A stretch of DNA of 46,210 nucleotides from Chitinophagaceae bacterium UBA2791 (GTDB lineage Bacteria; Bacteroidota; Bacteroidia; Chitinophagales; Chitinophagaceae), in NCBI GenBank assembly GCA_002352105.1, contig DEHV01000026.1, positions 3,706 to 49,915 of the forward strand, written 5' to 3'. The position numbers and the translations under genes are program-made. The notes beneath the pieces are model-generated. The model made no database searches. It was given only the letters and a program-made list of their open reading frames with translations, and was not told the origin of the DNA. Below, piece after piece: positions 16,595-25,042 of this stretch (its first letter is position 1; each line of letters starts with the position of its first letter).

Positions 16595-16819
16595 TCCCCT
16601 TCGCGGCTATTTTCTCTTTTAATAATTCAACCTTGGAGGGTGGCCCGTTCTGAAGTATCCGTGTATCGGGCAAACTATTTGCCTTTCCATTGTGCGGCTT
16701 CGCATTTTAATCATATGCCCTTTTGATTCATTTCTTTCCCAAAGAAAGTGAATGTCAATCCCCGGATTTTTATCCATATACGTTTACTGGTTGTATTTTT
16801 TAACCAAACATAAATTATT

Positions 16820-18133
16820 ATGGCACATTTTTTCCTAACCAACTTTTTCCTGCAAATCACAAACAATGTTTCTGATCGCGTAGCCGAAAGGGTCGCAGGC
16901 TTCGGAGAATGGATAGGGCTGACCGGCGCGGGGCTTAACATCTTAGGCGGGCTGCTATTGCTGGTCGCCGGTTATTTTATCGCCAAGTCAGCAGGCAGAC
17001 TGATAAAAATGCTTGTTGGAAAAACAGGCATTGACAATCGCGCAAAACCCGGCGTTTCCATCTCTGCGTTATTGGGTAAGCTTGCCTATTATCTCTTAAT
17101 GATCATCGTGTTGATGGCGACCTTGAGTCTTATGGGCGTGCATGGAGATGTATTGGCGCCATTAAACGCAATGACCGCTAAATTCTTCGGAGCAGTACCC
17201 AATGTCATCGCAGCGGGTATCATTGCATATGTAGGCTATTTTTTAGGTAAAATTGTCGCCAACCTGATAGAGGCGTCTGGCGATAAGATCCGCTCGTGGC
17301 TGCCAAATATCTCGAACATCAAAGACAATAACGAGTTCGACAGCAACGTTGCTGAGATTTCCGATAAAATCCAAAATATAAAAAGCGCGACCAACAATAT
17401 CGATATTGTAAAAATCCTGAAAAACGTCGCTTTTATATTGGTGTTCATACCTATTCTGATCATTGCTTTGGAAAAGCTGAACATGCAGGCGATTACCACT
17501 CCGGCTACCAATATGCTCGACACCTTTATCAATGCTATTCCTAATATTATTTATGCCGTGATCATTCTTTTTGCGGCTATTGTGGGCGGTAAATTCTTGT
17601 CAAAACTGCTGGCAGATCTGCTCAACAGCTTTAAAATAGACAACCTAAGCCGGAAGTTGCGCCTGGAAAACATTTTGGGCAACACCAACCTGACGCGGGT
17701 CATCAGCAATCTGGCTTATTTCTTTATCGTCTATATTGGCGTGATAGAAGCTTCGAAGCAGCTGAATTTATTAGAAGTGGTAGACGCAATGGATAAAGTA
17801 TTGGCGGTTGCCGGAAAGATTGTCTTTGGATTACTCATTCTTTCGTTGGGAAATTTAGTGGCCAACTTTGTTACGCGCCTTTTCCTGAATAATGAGCATA
17901 CCAACAAATTATCTGCGGCTATCGTAAGGGGGGCCGTTATCGTCATATTCCTGGCAATGGGACTACATGCAATGGGCATCGCAGACAATATCATTGAAAT
18001 GGCATTTGGCTTAGGCCTTGGCGCTATCGCTGTTGCATTTGCGCTGTCGTTCGGGTTGGGAGGCAAAGAAGCCGCCGGCGAGGAAGTCAAAAACTTTTTC
18101 TCGAGACTGAAAAAGAAAGATACTAACAGCTAA
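16820..18133 (+). CDS. CmpX-like mechanosensitive-channel family membrane protein
   Basis: A 437-residue integral membrane protein with repeated 'conserved TM helix' units (PF05552-type). These are visible as GLNILGGLLLLVAGYFIAK (about 38-56), a VPNVIAAGIIAYVGYFLGKI block (about 136-155), IPNIIYAVIILFAAIVGGKF (about 239-258) and VAGKIVFGLLILSLGNL (about 335-351). Each has the 'i...l.a.iil..G...ak' pattern. The C-terminus has FGLGLGAIAVAFALSFGLGG (about 396-415), as in CmpX-type proteins related to small mechanosensitive channels, then a charged tail. Likely role: turgor or envelope stress. It is a single gene with its own candidate promoter and a strong terminator. Confidence 0.8.
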   Translation: MAHFFLTNFFLQITNNVSDRVAERVAGFGEWIGLTGAGLNILGGLLLLVAGYFIAKSAGRLIKMLVGKTGIDNRAKPGVSISALLGKLAYYLLMIIVLMATLSLMGVHGDVLAPLNAMTAKFFGAVPNVIAAGIIAYVGYFLGKIVANLIEASGDKIRSWLPNISNIKDNNEFDSNVAEISDKIQNIKSATNNIDIVKILKNVAFILVFIPILIIALEKLNMQAITTPATNMLDTFINAIPNIIYAVIILFAAIVGGKFLSKLLADLLNSFKIDNLSRKLRLENILGNTNLTRVISNLAYFFIVYIGVIEASKQLNLLEVVDAMDKVLAVAGKIVFGLLILSLGNLVANFVTRLFLNNEHTNKLSAAIVRGAVIVIFLAMGLHAMGIADNIIEMAFGLGLGAIAVAFALSFGLGGKEAAGEEVKNFFSRLKKKDTNS

Positions 18134-18152
18134 GCCCCGATCGTTATTCAGA

Positions 18153-18188
18153 TTGTTGCGCAGCCCTAATATACAGGCTGCGCAACAA
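18153..18188 (+). terminator. Intrinsic terminator after the CmpX-like gene
   Basis: A perfect 13 bp stem, TTGTTGCGCAGCC (18153-18165) and GGCTGCGCAACAA (18176-18188), with a 10 nt loop. It lies 20 bp after the stop codon and is followed by TTTAT. The short T run is weak, but the stem is strong. Confidence 0.8.
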
Positions 18189-18258
18189 TTTATAGCTACG
18201 GTCTCCCCGAAAATTCAGCTTAGTTATGAACAAAGGGCCGTCAGATGTCGAGAAGTAC

Positions 18259-18300
18259 AAAAAAGCCGCACAATAGCATAAAAAATGCGCAAAGTGCGGC
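18259..18300 (-). terminator. Intrinsic terminator ending the PUL-like operon
   Basis: On the minus strand GCCGCAC (18300-18294) pairs with GTGCGGC (18271-18265). Inside it is a second short stem, GCAT/ATGC (18276-18279 with 18285-18288). The outer stem is followed by six T residues (18264-18259). It begins 32 bp after the esterase stop and marks the 3' boundary of the minus-strand locus. Confidence 0.75.
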
Positions 18301-18332
18301 AACTAAATATACTTCAGCAATGGGAGTTAAGA

Positions 18333-19892
18333 TTATCGGTGCATTTTCTTAATTGCAAATCTGAATGCTTCTTCCAGGAACAACGTTTTCCAATCATCAT
18401 TATCCGTTCGCTGCATTACCCGGTATTCGTGGTAAATGCTCTTCTCCTTAAATAACAGATGCAGGTCGCCGCTTGCCCGGTAATCGGGCGTTTTATCGGA
18501 AGTCCCAAAAAAGAACCAGGTTCTTTCTATTTTTTTTGCAACTGTATGCTCAGTGATCTTTTTAAAATAACCCTCCTCCGCAGAAGGCTCCATCACAGTG
18601 CATGAAGTGTATCTCTCCGGGGTCAGCGCATAGGCAAGCGCCCAGGCGCCTTTTCCCGTTGTAAACAACGATCGGTTGCGAAAACCAGGTCGCACCCTGT
18701 ACTTCTTCTCTACTTCAGGTATAATATCGTTCTCCAAATCCCGCTCTGTTTCGGGAAGAAAGATCATTATAAAGGGAGGCAGTTCATCGTTGCGCATCAT
18801 GCGGTCGGCCACTTTTGAAAAATGTTCCTGATCTGCAGGCGAAAGATCTCCTATAACATAGATTACCGGGTACAACCGTTGTTCGATATTATATTTGCGA
18901 GGGAAATATGCCTGCAATGAGCGCTCGCCCACAATAACCGATTGCAGCGGCGAATGCCTGCTTTTGCGCCGGTTAATTCCTTTCAGTTCAATATCTCCGC
19001 GATAAGGCTTGCCTTCCATCGCATCGCTGATAAAGCGTAGCCCGTTGGGAAGCGCGTCGCGCCAGTATCCAAATTCATGGCCGCCATTCCTTACCCTGTA
19101 TTCGTGGGGAATATTTTTTTCACGCAGCAGATAGTGCAGTTCCTCATTACTGTAAGCAAGCGTCTGTTCATCGTCTCCGTTGTCGATATATATCCTCAAT
19201 CCTTTCCACCGCACAGGGTCGCTATCGGCCAGCATATGCATCGGGCTGTGCTTTTTATAGTAATCGGTGATCCGGGCCGGGCCGGTAGTATTTACGCCGC
19301 CAAAAAGCCGCCCCCATTTTTCGTTCCATTCGTCGCTTCTTTCTGTCATATATTGCTGGTCGGTGCGGATAGAGACGCTCAGCGGCACACAGGCCGTAAA
19401 CAAGTCCGGGCGCTCCATCGGAAGTATTAATGCGCCAAATCCGCCCATCGAAATTCCTATGGTTGCCCGGGCCCTTCCTCCCTGCGTTCGATAAACGCTG
19501 TCGATATAAGGAATCAATTCCTGCATAAACATATCCTGGTACCGATAGGTGGAAGCATAATCATTCACATAATAAGTGCTGAAAGCCTGCGGCATGATAT
19601 AAATCATCGGTATGATCTGCCGGTTGGCAACGGCAAGGTCTGCCGTACGACCGATCCTCCCATACTCCAACCATGAGCTTTCATTGCTTCCCAATCCATG
19701 CAGCGCGTACACGACCGGATATTTCTTGTTAGTCTTATAATAATCCGCGGGAAGGCATACAGAATATTTAATCTCGCCCCCCAATATTTTACTATACATG
19801 GAGAGGCTCTCCATCACCCGCGCCTTTTGCCCCGCCGAAGACAATGCCATAAGCATCAATGAAACGTATAGTAAAATCATCCCCCTTTTCAT
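18333..19892 (-). CDS. Exported tandem esterase, second domain degenerate
   Basis: A 519-residue protein with a signal peptide (residues 1-21). The first half is an esterase D/CE1-like alpha/beta hydrolase: YALHGLGSNESSW (oxyanion region, about 62-74), nucleophile elbow GISMGG with Ser148, an acid near Asp237-240 (YIDNGDDEQ) and catalytic His272 in GGHEFGYW. The second half (about 310-519) follows the same fold, but its nucleophile elbow is TTGKGAWAL (411-419), with no serine in the GxSxG position, so it is probably inactive. Likely job: removing acyl groups from an oligo- or polysaccharide. It is the last gene before the terminator, 167 bp after the MFS gene, with a possible -7 box of its own. 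Confidence 0.85.
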   Translation of the reverse strand: MKRGMILLYVSLMLMALSSAGQKARVMESLSMYSKILGGEIKYSVCLPADYYKTNKKYPVVYALHGLGSNESSWLEYGRIGRTADLAVANRQIIPMIYIMPQAFSTYYVNDYASTYRYQDMFMQELIPYIDSVYRTQGGRARATIGISMGGFGALILPMERPDLFTACVPLSVSIRTDQQYMTERSDEWNEKWGRLFGGVNTTGPARITDYYKKHSPMHMLADSDPVRWKGLRIYIDNGDDEQTLAYSNEELHYLLREKNIPHEYRVRNGGHEFGYWRDALPNGLRFISDAMEGKPYRGDIELKGINRRKSRHSPLQSVIVGERSLQAYFPRKYNIEQRLYPVIYVIGDLSPADQEHFSKVADRMMRNDELPPFIMIFLPETERDLENDIIPEVEKKYRVRPGFRNRSLFTTGKGAWALAYALTPERYTSCTVMEPSAEEGYFKKITEHTVAKKIERTWFFFGTSDKTPDYRASGDLHLLFKEKSIYHEYRVMQRTDNDDWKTLFLEEAFRFAIKKMHR

Positions 19893-20025
19893 GTGTGTTA
19901 CTGATTTTTTAGTTGTTTCGATAAATAATACCAGGAGCCGTCTATTCCGTTGATAAATGACTGAAAAGAAGGCTCGCCCTGCCTTTCCGATTAGAAAGCA
20001 AAACCTCTATCCTAAGGCCTAACGA

Positions 20026-20033
20026 CAAAGGTA
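20026..20033 (-). promoter_or_regulatory. Candidate internal -7 element before the esterase gene
   Basis: The minus strand reads TACCTTTG, matching TAnnTTTG, 134 bp upstream of the esterase start in the widest gap of the locus. No TTG is present at -33 spacing, so evidence is limited to the -7 box. Confidence 0.3.
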
Positions 20034-20059
20034 TGTACGATTACCCAGTCGCTCCGGCC

Positions 20060-21295
20060 TCAGAGACCCATTTTCAAACGATCTTTCCTGTAAAAGAAAA
20101 GCACGGCAATAGAAAGCAGGATAGCTGCGGCTACATATCCAAGCGATAAAAATGCGATTCCCTTCGACAAACCGATCAAAGGCTTCAAATATCCGAGAAG
20201 AAAAGGCGAAATGGCGCTGATACCAAAGGCGAAAGACAGCATAATACCTGTTGCCGTAGCGCGGTACTGGGGTTCTATCACCTCGTATAAGGAGGCAAAA
20301 ATATTAGAGTCGTATAGTCCCTGGCACAAACCAAACAAGGCCATCATAGCGTATACTACTAACAGCGAGTGGCTGGCCCCCATAAAATAAAGCGCCGGCG
20401 CCCCTAAAAGCAAACCGCCTACCTGTACAAGCGCGCGTATATTGATCACCCTTTTTCGAAGCGTATCCGAAAACCGGGCGCCTGCAATTATTCCCAGCAA
20501 CGCCGCTATTTTATAATAAAAGGTAGCGTCAAAGCCGGCTTTAGCAAGAGATAAATTATATTTTTCATGCATAAAAGTAGGCATCCATGTCAGGAAGCCA
20601 ACTCCCGAAAACTGCATTCCGGCAAATCCTAGCGCCAAAAGAATCGCGGTGGGCTTTTTGAAAAACACCGATACCGTTTCCTTTACGCCAACAGCCGGCT
20701 TAGCCGATTTTTCTGCAACGGCAGGCTTCTTATCGGGTTTTACTCTTTTGGCTATTACGGCAGCCAGGATCAGCCCCCCGAAACCAAAAACATAAAAAGC
20801 CATTCGCCATCCGTAATGGTCTGCAATATAACCGGTGATATAACTGCTACAGATTACCCCTACATAAAGCGCGGTCTGGTGCAGAGAAAGAGCGGTAGAA
20901 AGCGTATCCTTATGATACGCTCCAATGAGCGAACTGGCCGAAGGAGAATAAAAAGCCTCTCCTCCGCCAGTGGCAACGCTTCTGATCAGGATAAGATGGA
21001 ACAGGGTCTGGCTCAATCCCGTTAAAAAAGTCGCGCTGGTCCAAACGAGCAGCGCGATCAGGATAACATTTTTCTTAGAAAACCGGTCGCCCATAATGCC
21101 AGCCACGGGAACAAGCAGTCCATAAACCAGGATCAGGGAAGAAGACACCAACCCCATATCAGCATCCGTCAACCCGAGGTCGTCGCGAATAGCGGACAAT
21201 ACCACATTAAAGATTTGCCTGTCTGCCTGGTTAAAGAAAAATGCAAGCCACAATATCGCAACAAGCTCCCATTTGTATTTAATGGACAACCTCAC
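20060..21295 (-). CDS. MFS transporter of the PUL-like locus
   Basis: A 411-residue inner-membrane transporter with 12 predicted helices. The loop 2-3 signature GDRFSKKNVI (about residues 70-79) is MFS motif A, and the N-terminal NQADRQIFNVV (about 22-32) resembles the anion:cation symporter/hexuronate-type branch, which moves sugar acids and related solutes. Its ATG at 21295 overlaps the stop of the GH20-like gene by 4 bp (ATGA-type), which implies translational coupling. It probably imports the mono- or oligosaccharide released outside the cytoplasm. Confidence 0.88.
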   Translation of the reverse strand: MRLSIKYKWELVAILWLAFFFNQADRQIFNVVLSAIRDDLGLTDADMGLVSSSLILVYGLLVPVAGIMGDRFSKKNVILIALLVWTSATFLTGLSQTLFHLILIRSVATGGGEAFYSPSASSLIGAYHKDTLSTALSLHQTALYVGVICSSYITGYIADHYGWRMAFYVFGFGGLILAAVIAKRVKPDKKPAVAEKSAKPAVGVKETVSVFFKKPTAILLALGFAGMQFSGVGFLTWMPTFMHEKYNLSLAKAGFDATFYYKIAALLGIIAGARFSDTLRKRVINIRALVQVGGLLLGAPALYFMGASHSLLVVYAMMALFGLCQGLYDSNIFASLYEVIEPQYRATATGIMLSFAFGISAISPFLLGYLKPLIGLSKGIAFLSLGYVAAAILLSIAVLFFYRKDRLKMGL

Positions 21296-22335
21296 GATCT
21301 TCCGCTATTCTCGGTATACCATTTTTTTGCTTCGCCCATCAACCGCGTTCCCTTTAGGATCCTTTCTCTGAATTCCTCAATTGTCGGTTTCCAATAGCTT
21401 TGTAAAAAGCCTTTTAAATGCTCGTCTTTAAGATGCTGAGCGCCGAACTTAACGGTATTTATAATGCTACGTTCATTTTCGGCATGAAAGCTACCCGTAG
21501 GGATTTGCTCATAACCATGTTCGTGTAACTTCAGGTAGGATTTTACGTAAGTATTATTAAGATCGTCAAACGATTCGCCGTAGTACCAATTGCTTTGCAC
21601 TACCGACTTAGGCATTTTCTTAAAAAACTGGTCGGGTTCATTCCACAACATATAATCCGGCCATATCCATGCCTTACTGCCGCTTTTCTCCGTTTGCTCT
21701 ACCAAAAAATAGAAATCCTTCCACCAGGCGTCATTTTTTCTAACGACCGTATATAAATAATGACTCTGATGACTGGCCGTTTCTTCATCCATCCCCAGAT
21801 GGAAATACCGGGGCTTGTCAAACAGTTCAACAACTTCCTTAATCAAATTTTTACAAACGGTATAATACCGTTCCGTGGACACCATCCGCGAATAATCCTT
21901 AAGCCAGGTATCATGTCCTGCAGAAAAATTCATCTTGGGTATCGGCTCGATCCCCATCGCCCGTATTTTTTTCAGCTCCGTTTTCAATTGATCGGTTGTC
22001 CATGCGTCATGCACCGCTATTTCGGGATGGCTTTTATAGCTGACCGCATCTCCCAGATCGATCACTACCATATTGACCCCGGCATTTGCCATCTCCTTCA
22101 GCGCGTCATCCCAAAGCGGTTTACTTAATCGAAGATCCGGCCTAAAGCCTCTAAAGGGCCTATGGGGAGAAATGTATTCTTCCCACATATTGAAACTCAG
22201 GTGCAGCAGGCATCCCCATATTTTATCTTTTTTATCTTTTCTTAGAGAAGGAGGAGAAGACAATAACGCTCCGGGGGCCGCGCTCAACAAGCCGGTAGCC
22301 GTCATCATTTTAATAAAATCGCGTCGCTTAGTCAT
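21292..22335 (-). CDS. GH20-like TIM-barrel hydrolase with Tat-type leader
   Basis: A 347-residue protein. KRRDFIKMM (residues 3-11) followed by a hydrophobic stretch is a twin-arginine leader, so export is predicted. The barrel contains GVNMVVIDL (86-94), PKMNFS (133-138), then YFHLGMDEET (177-186): the H-x-G-x-D-E pattern that in GH20 hexosaminidases carries the catalytic Asp-Glu pair (D183/E184 here). Further along are IWPDYMLW (224-231) and SNWYYGE (248-254). The usual GH20b N-terminal domain is missing. It is a clear paralogue of the protein at 26123-27115. Hydrolysis of a 2-acetamido sugar is the leading inference; substrate unproven. Confidence 0.7.
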   Translation of the reverse strand: MTKRRDFIKMMTATGLLSAAPGALLSSPPSLRKDKKDKIWGCLLHLSFNMWEEYISPHRPFRGFRPDLRLSKPLWDDALKEMANAGVNMVVIDLGDAVSYKSHPEIAVHDAWTTDQLKTELKKIRAMGIEPIPKMNFSAGHDTWLKDYSRMVSTERYYTVCKNLIKEVVELFDKPRYFHLGMDEETASHQSHYLYTVVRKNDAWWKDFYFLVEQTEKSGSKAWIWPDYMLWNEPDQFFKKMPKSVVQSNWYYGESFDDLNNTYVKSYLKLHEHGYEQIPTGSFHAENERSIINTVKFGAQHLKDEHLKGFLQSYWKPTIEEFRERILKGTRLMGEAKKWYTENSGRS

Positions 22336-22401
22336 TTCAGTTGGATTATAAGAGAGTGAACAAAATCTATTTACAAATACGCCAATAAAGAAAACGCGCC
22401 T

Positions 22402-23478
22402 TTACATATAAATAGCCTGCCGGGCGCTAACGCTTTCATAACACGCATTCATCGCCTCGATTGTCTTCTTATGCCATTCTAAATTTATTTTCGGTTCTTT
22501 ATGATTCCGAATACAATCCACAAATTCGTCCATCATGCCAATCCATTCGTCGAAATAGGTGTACTGCACCGTATACCGATCATTAGGTTTTCCGTTGTGA
22601 TAAACATTCGGCCCAAAGCAGTCTGTTAAAACCACCCCTCTATCGCCGGCCACGGCAATATTCACTTCCATACGCTTGGGATATATTTCCCAGCCGGGGC
22701 CCGGCGTCTCCAAACGCTCTTCCAACCTCGACCAGGATACGTCGAATAAAAAGCCCGCGCCATTTTTCATCCTTCCGTTTATCAGCATGGTATCTTCCAC
22801 TTCCAGTTCCGTCCTGAGATTGGGGCCGGCTTCCGCATATACATATTCAAACTCGCTCCCGGTAAACCATCGGATCAGGTCAAACACATGGGGATGGTCG
22901 CATAGACAGCCCCCGCGAAATCTATGATCGCCCTCGCTTAGTGGAACCCGTTTGCCATAACTAGCCTCGGGAACTCCCTGCCAGGGGAAGGCCCATACGG
23001 GCGACAAAGTAATATTCGTCGCATTAAACATGGAAACCTCTCCAAATTCGCCTGGGTTTACAATTTCTTTTAAGCGTTGAACAACCGGGTTATAATGAAG
23101 TTCCAGCTCAACCTGGCAAACAATGCCGTTCTTTTTAATCAATCCTGCAATTTCCTCGTATTCGGCCATATCAAAACTCGGTATTTTCATACTAAGCACA
23201 TGAACCCCCCGTTCAGCGCACGCTTTAAACTGATGAAAATGCTTATTATTGGCAGATGCCATGATCACCGCTTCTATATCAGGATGATTATTCCACATCT
23301 CCTGCTCGTCGGTGTAGCAAGGGACATTAAAATTATAGCTAAGGAAATTTTCTTTTATCTTATCTGTTTCGGCATATGCCGCTACCCAGTCCAGATTCCT
23401 GTTTTCATTCAATGTCTGGAAATATTTTCTCGTATGTCCATGCGTCAGGGATAGCATCGCTATTTTTATTGGCTTCAT
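22402..23478 (-). CDS. Gfo/Idh/MocA family oxidoreductase
   Basis: A 358-residue protein without signal peptide. The N-terminal Rossmann domain begins IKIAMLSLTHGHTRKYF; the usual GxGxxG is replaced by a 'THGH' loop, as seen in some subfamilies. The catalytic EKP-like motif is HVLSMKIPS (about 93-101), with the lysine kept. The second domain has GGCLCDHPHVFDLIRWFTG (about 188-206), holding the family's conserved Asp/His. It probably oxidises, reduces or epimerises a sugar derivative in the cytoplasm. It starts 9 bp after the C-domain-only homologue at 23488-24264, suggesting the two act together. Confidence 0.82.
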   Translation of the reverse strand: MKPIKIAMLSLTHGHTRKYFQTLNENRNLDWVAAYAETDKIKENFLSYNFNVPCYTDEQEMWNNHPDIEAVIMASANNKHFHQFKACAERGVHVLSMKIPSFDMAEYEEIAGLIKKNGIVCQVELELHYNPVVQRLKEIVNPGEFGEVSMFNATNITLSPVWAFPWQGVPEASYGKRVPLSEGDHRFRGGCLCDHPHVFDLIRWFTGSEFEYVYAEAGPNLRTELEVEDTMLINGRMKNGAGFLFDVSWSRLEERLETPGPGWEIYPKRMEVNIAVAGDRGVVLTDCFGPNVYHNGKPNDRYTVQYTYFDEWIGMMDEFVDCIRNHKEPKINLEWHKKTIEAMNACYESVSARQAIYM

Positions 23479-23487
23479 AATGGAGGA

Positions 23488-24264
23488 TTATCTGATAACA
23501 GGGTTAAGCGTTTGTAATTTTTTGTCTGAAGCGAAAACCTGCGCCAGCAGATCCTGTAAGTGTTGGTGTTGGGCCGACCATTGTTTTATTAACGAGGGAT
23601 CGCTGATCGCCTGAAAAGCAGCGCGAATATGATCTATTTCCCCGGGCTCATACCCAAAAAGCTCCATATCGGTATCCGTGTATCGACGTTCCCTATCTTC
23701 CGTATAATAATAAATTGAATGTTGCGGCGTCTGCGCGTCTACCAATAGATCGCTCGCAACGCCGCGACGGGCAATCAGTTCATGTCGCTCCACGGTAGGA
23801 TTTCCTTTTGGCAATTGAACGCTCGCTTCTATGCTGCAGAGGGCGCCGTTCGCTAAACGGGCAATAATATTTCCCGCACGCTTATCGGTTAACGTAGCAT
23901 GAAGGGAAATGATCTTATGACCGGCGATATATTCCACCAAATCAAACTCCCTGTATAGCAGGGCTTTTAATGTCCAATCGCTATTGACAAAAGCGCAGCA
24001 TCTTATCAAACAAACATCTTCAATGATATTATTCCCTACTATGTTTTTAAGCTCGATAACCGGGCGTTTTGTCCGCCATGTAAGCAATGGAACCTGCCGG
24101 GGGTTCAAAGTTCCGCCGACAAACTCCCAACCGGGCAATAATTGCAAGCCCTCCTCTCCGATCGCCTCCCTGTTGAGTTGAAATGTAAATGACGGCCATA
24201 CGCCGTACTTCTTCAAAAGCCCGAGCAAAGCGTCTTTGATAGCGGGTCTCTGATCTATCTGCAT
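23488..24264 (-). CDS. Gfo/Idh/MocA C-terminal-domain-like protein without NAD-binding domain
   Basis: A 258-residue protein. It has no Rossmann nucleotide-binding loop and no EKP motif. The central part ('REFDLVEYIAGHKIISLHAT', then 'IIARLANGALCSIEASVQLP', then 'GEIDHIRAAFQAISDPSLI') reads like the beta-sheet and closing helices of the substrate domain of Gfo/Idh/MocA proteins. No N-terminal half lies upstream: the SIS gene ends 12 bp before its ATG. It is therefore a naturally stand-alone C-domain, perhaps a subunit or allosteric partner of the full-length Gfo/Idh encoded next. Assignment by pattern. Confidence 0.5.
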   Translation of the reverse strand: MQIDQRPAIKDALLGLLKKYGVWPSFTFQLNREAIGEEGLQLLPGWEFVGGTLNPRQVPLLTWRTKRPVIELKNIVGNNIIEDVCLIRCCAFVNSDWTLKALLYREFDLVEYIAGHKIISLHATLTDKRAGNIIARLANGALCSIEASVQLPKGNPTVERHELIARRGVASDLLVDAQTPQHSIYYYTEDRERRYTDTDMELFGYEPGEIDHIRAAFQAISDPSLIKQWSAQHQHLQDLLAQVFASDKKLQTLNPVIR

Positions 24265-24276
24265 ATTCCTGAATTA

Positions 24277-25032
24277 TTAAAGATATTTAACTCTCGAAAA
24301 ATATTTCTCTACATATTGGGCATTGATTGCATCTCCGCCCGGCGCGTTGGCGCTGGACCATACCGGCGGAATGCAGCCTCTTTTAATGCATCTTTTAATG
24401 GTTGCGATCTCAAGGCGATGGGCGATATAAAAATCGGTCAGATTTGATATGGGCGCAATAGGCGTATCAAAACCCTCTACGTTCACGACCGCATCGCCCA
24501 CTGGGTTATAGTCGTCGATACATACATCCGCGTAATCAAACAGGTTTTTCTTATTCGGGTGACGTATGAAATGGTCCTCAGGCATCTCGTCCTGCCAGAA
24601 TGAAGAACTGACGGCGATTATTTTTGCGCCGTTTTCTTTTGCCTCCATGGCCGCATCAATAGTGGCTGCATTAATGCCGATATTGTGAAAGATGATCAAC
24701 ACTTCATTTTTCTTGATACGGAAGTATTTTACAATACTACGTCCATAGTTTACCGTACGTTCCAGCTCCAGGTATTTAAGCGCCTGGTTGAAAACAGACA
24801 GGCCGGGCTCCATTACCGGATTAATATTTGCGAGGCCGCCTGCCCTGAAGAACATTTCGCCCATCACTAAGGTGGTATGCCCTCCTCCCCCGTAAACATG
24901 TATCAGCTCGTCTTTTTCAATGGCGTCGGCCATGAGCAGGGCGGCTTTCTCAATATTTTCCGACTGAGATTCTTCTATTTTCCGCAAGGCGGATATTACC
25001 TTGTCTAAATAACCTAAATCTTTATTCATCAT
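24277..25032 (-). CDS. SIS-domain sugar isomerase-like protein
   Basis: A 251-residue cytoplasmic protein of the SIS (phosphosugar isomerase/binding) fold, closest in style to the UPF0309 group. Visible elements are an N-terminal helix pair, IHVYGGGGHTTLVMGEMFFR (39-58) with a glycine-rich phosphosugar loop, 'VLIIFHNIGINAATIDAAMEAKENGAKIIAVSSS' (about 111-144) matching the second strand-helix of the fold, and a longer C-terminal region. Such proteins bind or isomerise phosphorylated sugars, often amino sugars. No kinase is encoded in the locus, so phosphorylation, if needed, must come from elsewhere. Gaps of 10 and 12 bp to its neighbours indicate one operon. Confidence 0.82.
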   Translation of the reverse strand: MMNKDLGYLDKVISALRKIEESQSENIEKAALLMADAIEKDELIHVYGGGGHTTLVMGEMFFRAGGLANINPVMEPGLSVFNQALKYLELERTVNYGRSIVKYFRIKKNEVLIIFHNIGINAATIDAAMEAKENGAKIIAVSSSFWQDEMPEDHFIRHPNKKNLFDYADVCIDDYNPVGDAVVNVEGFDTPIAPISNLTDFYIAHRLEIATIKRCIKRGCIPPVWSSANAPGGDAINAQYVEKYFSRVKYL

Positions 25033-25042
25033 GGTTTCCGAT

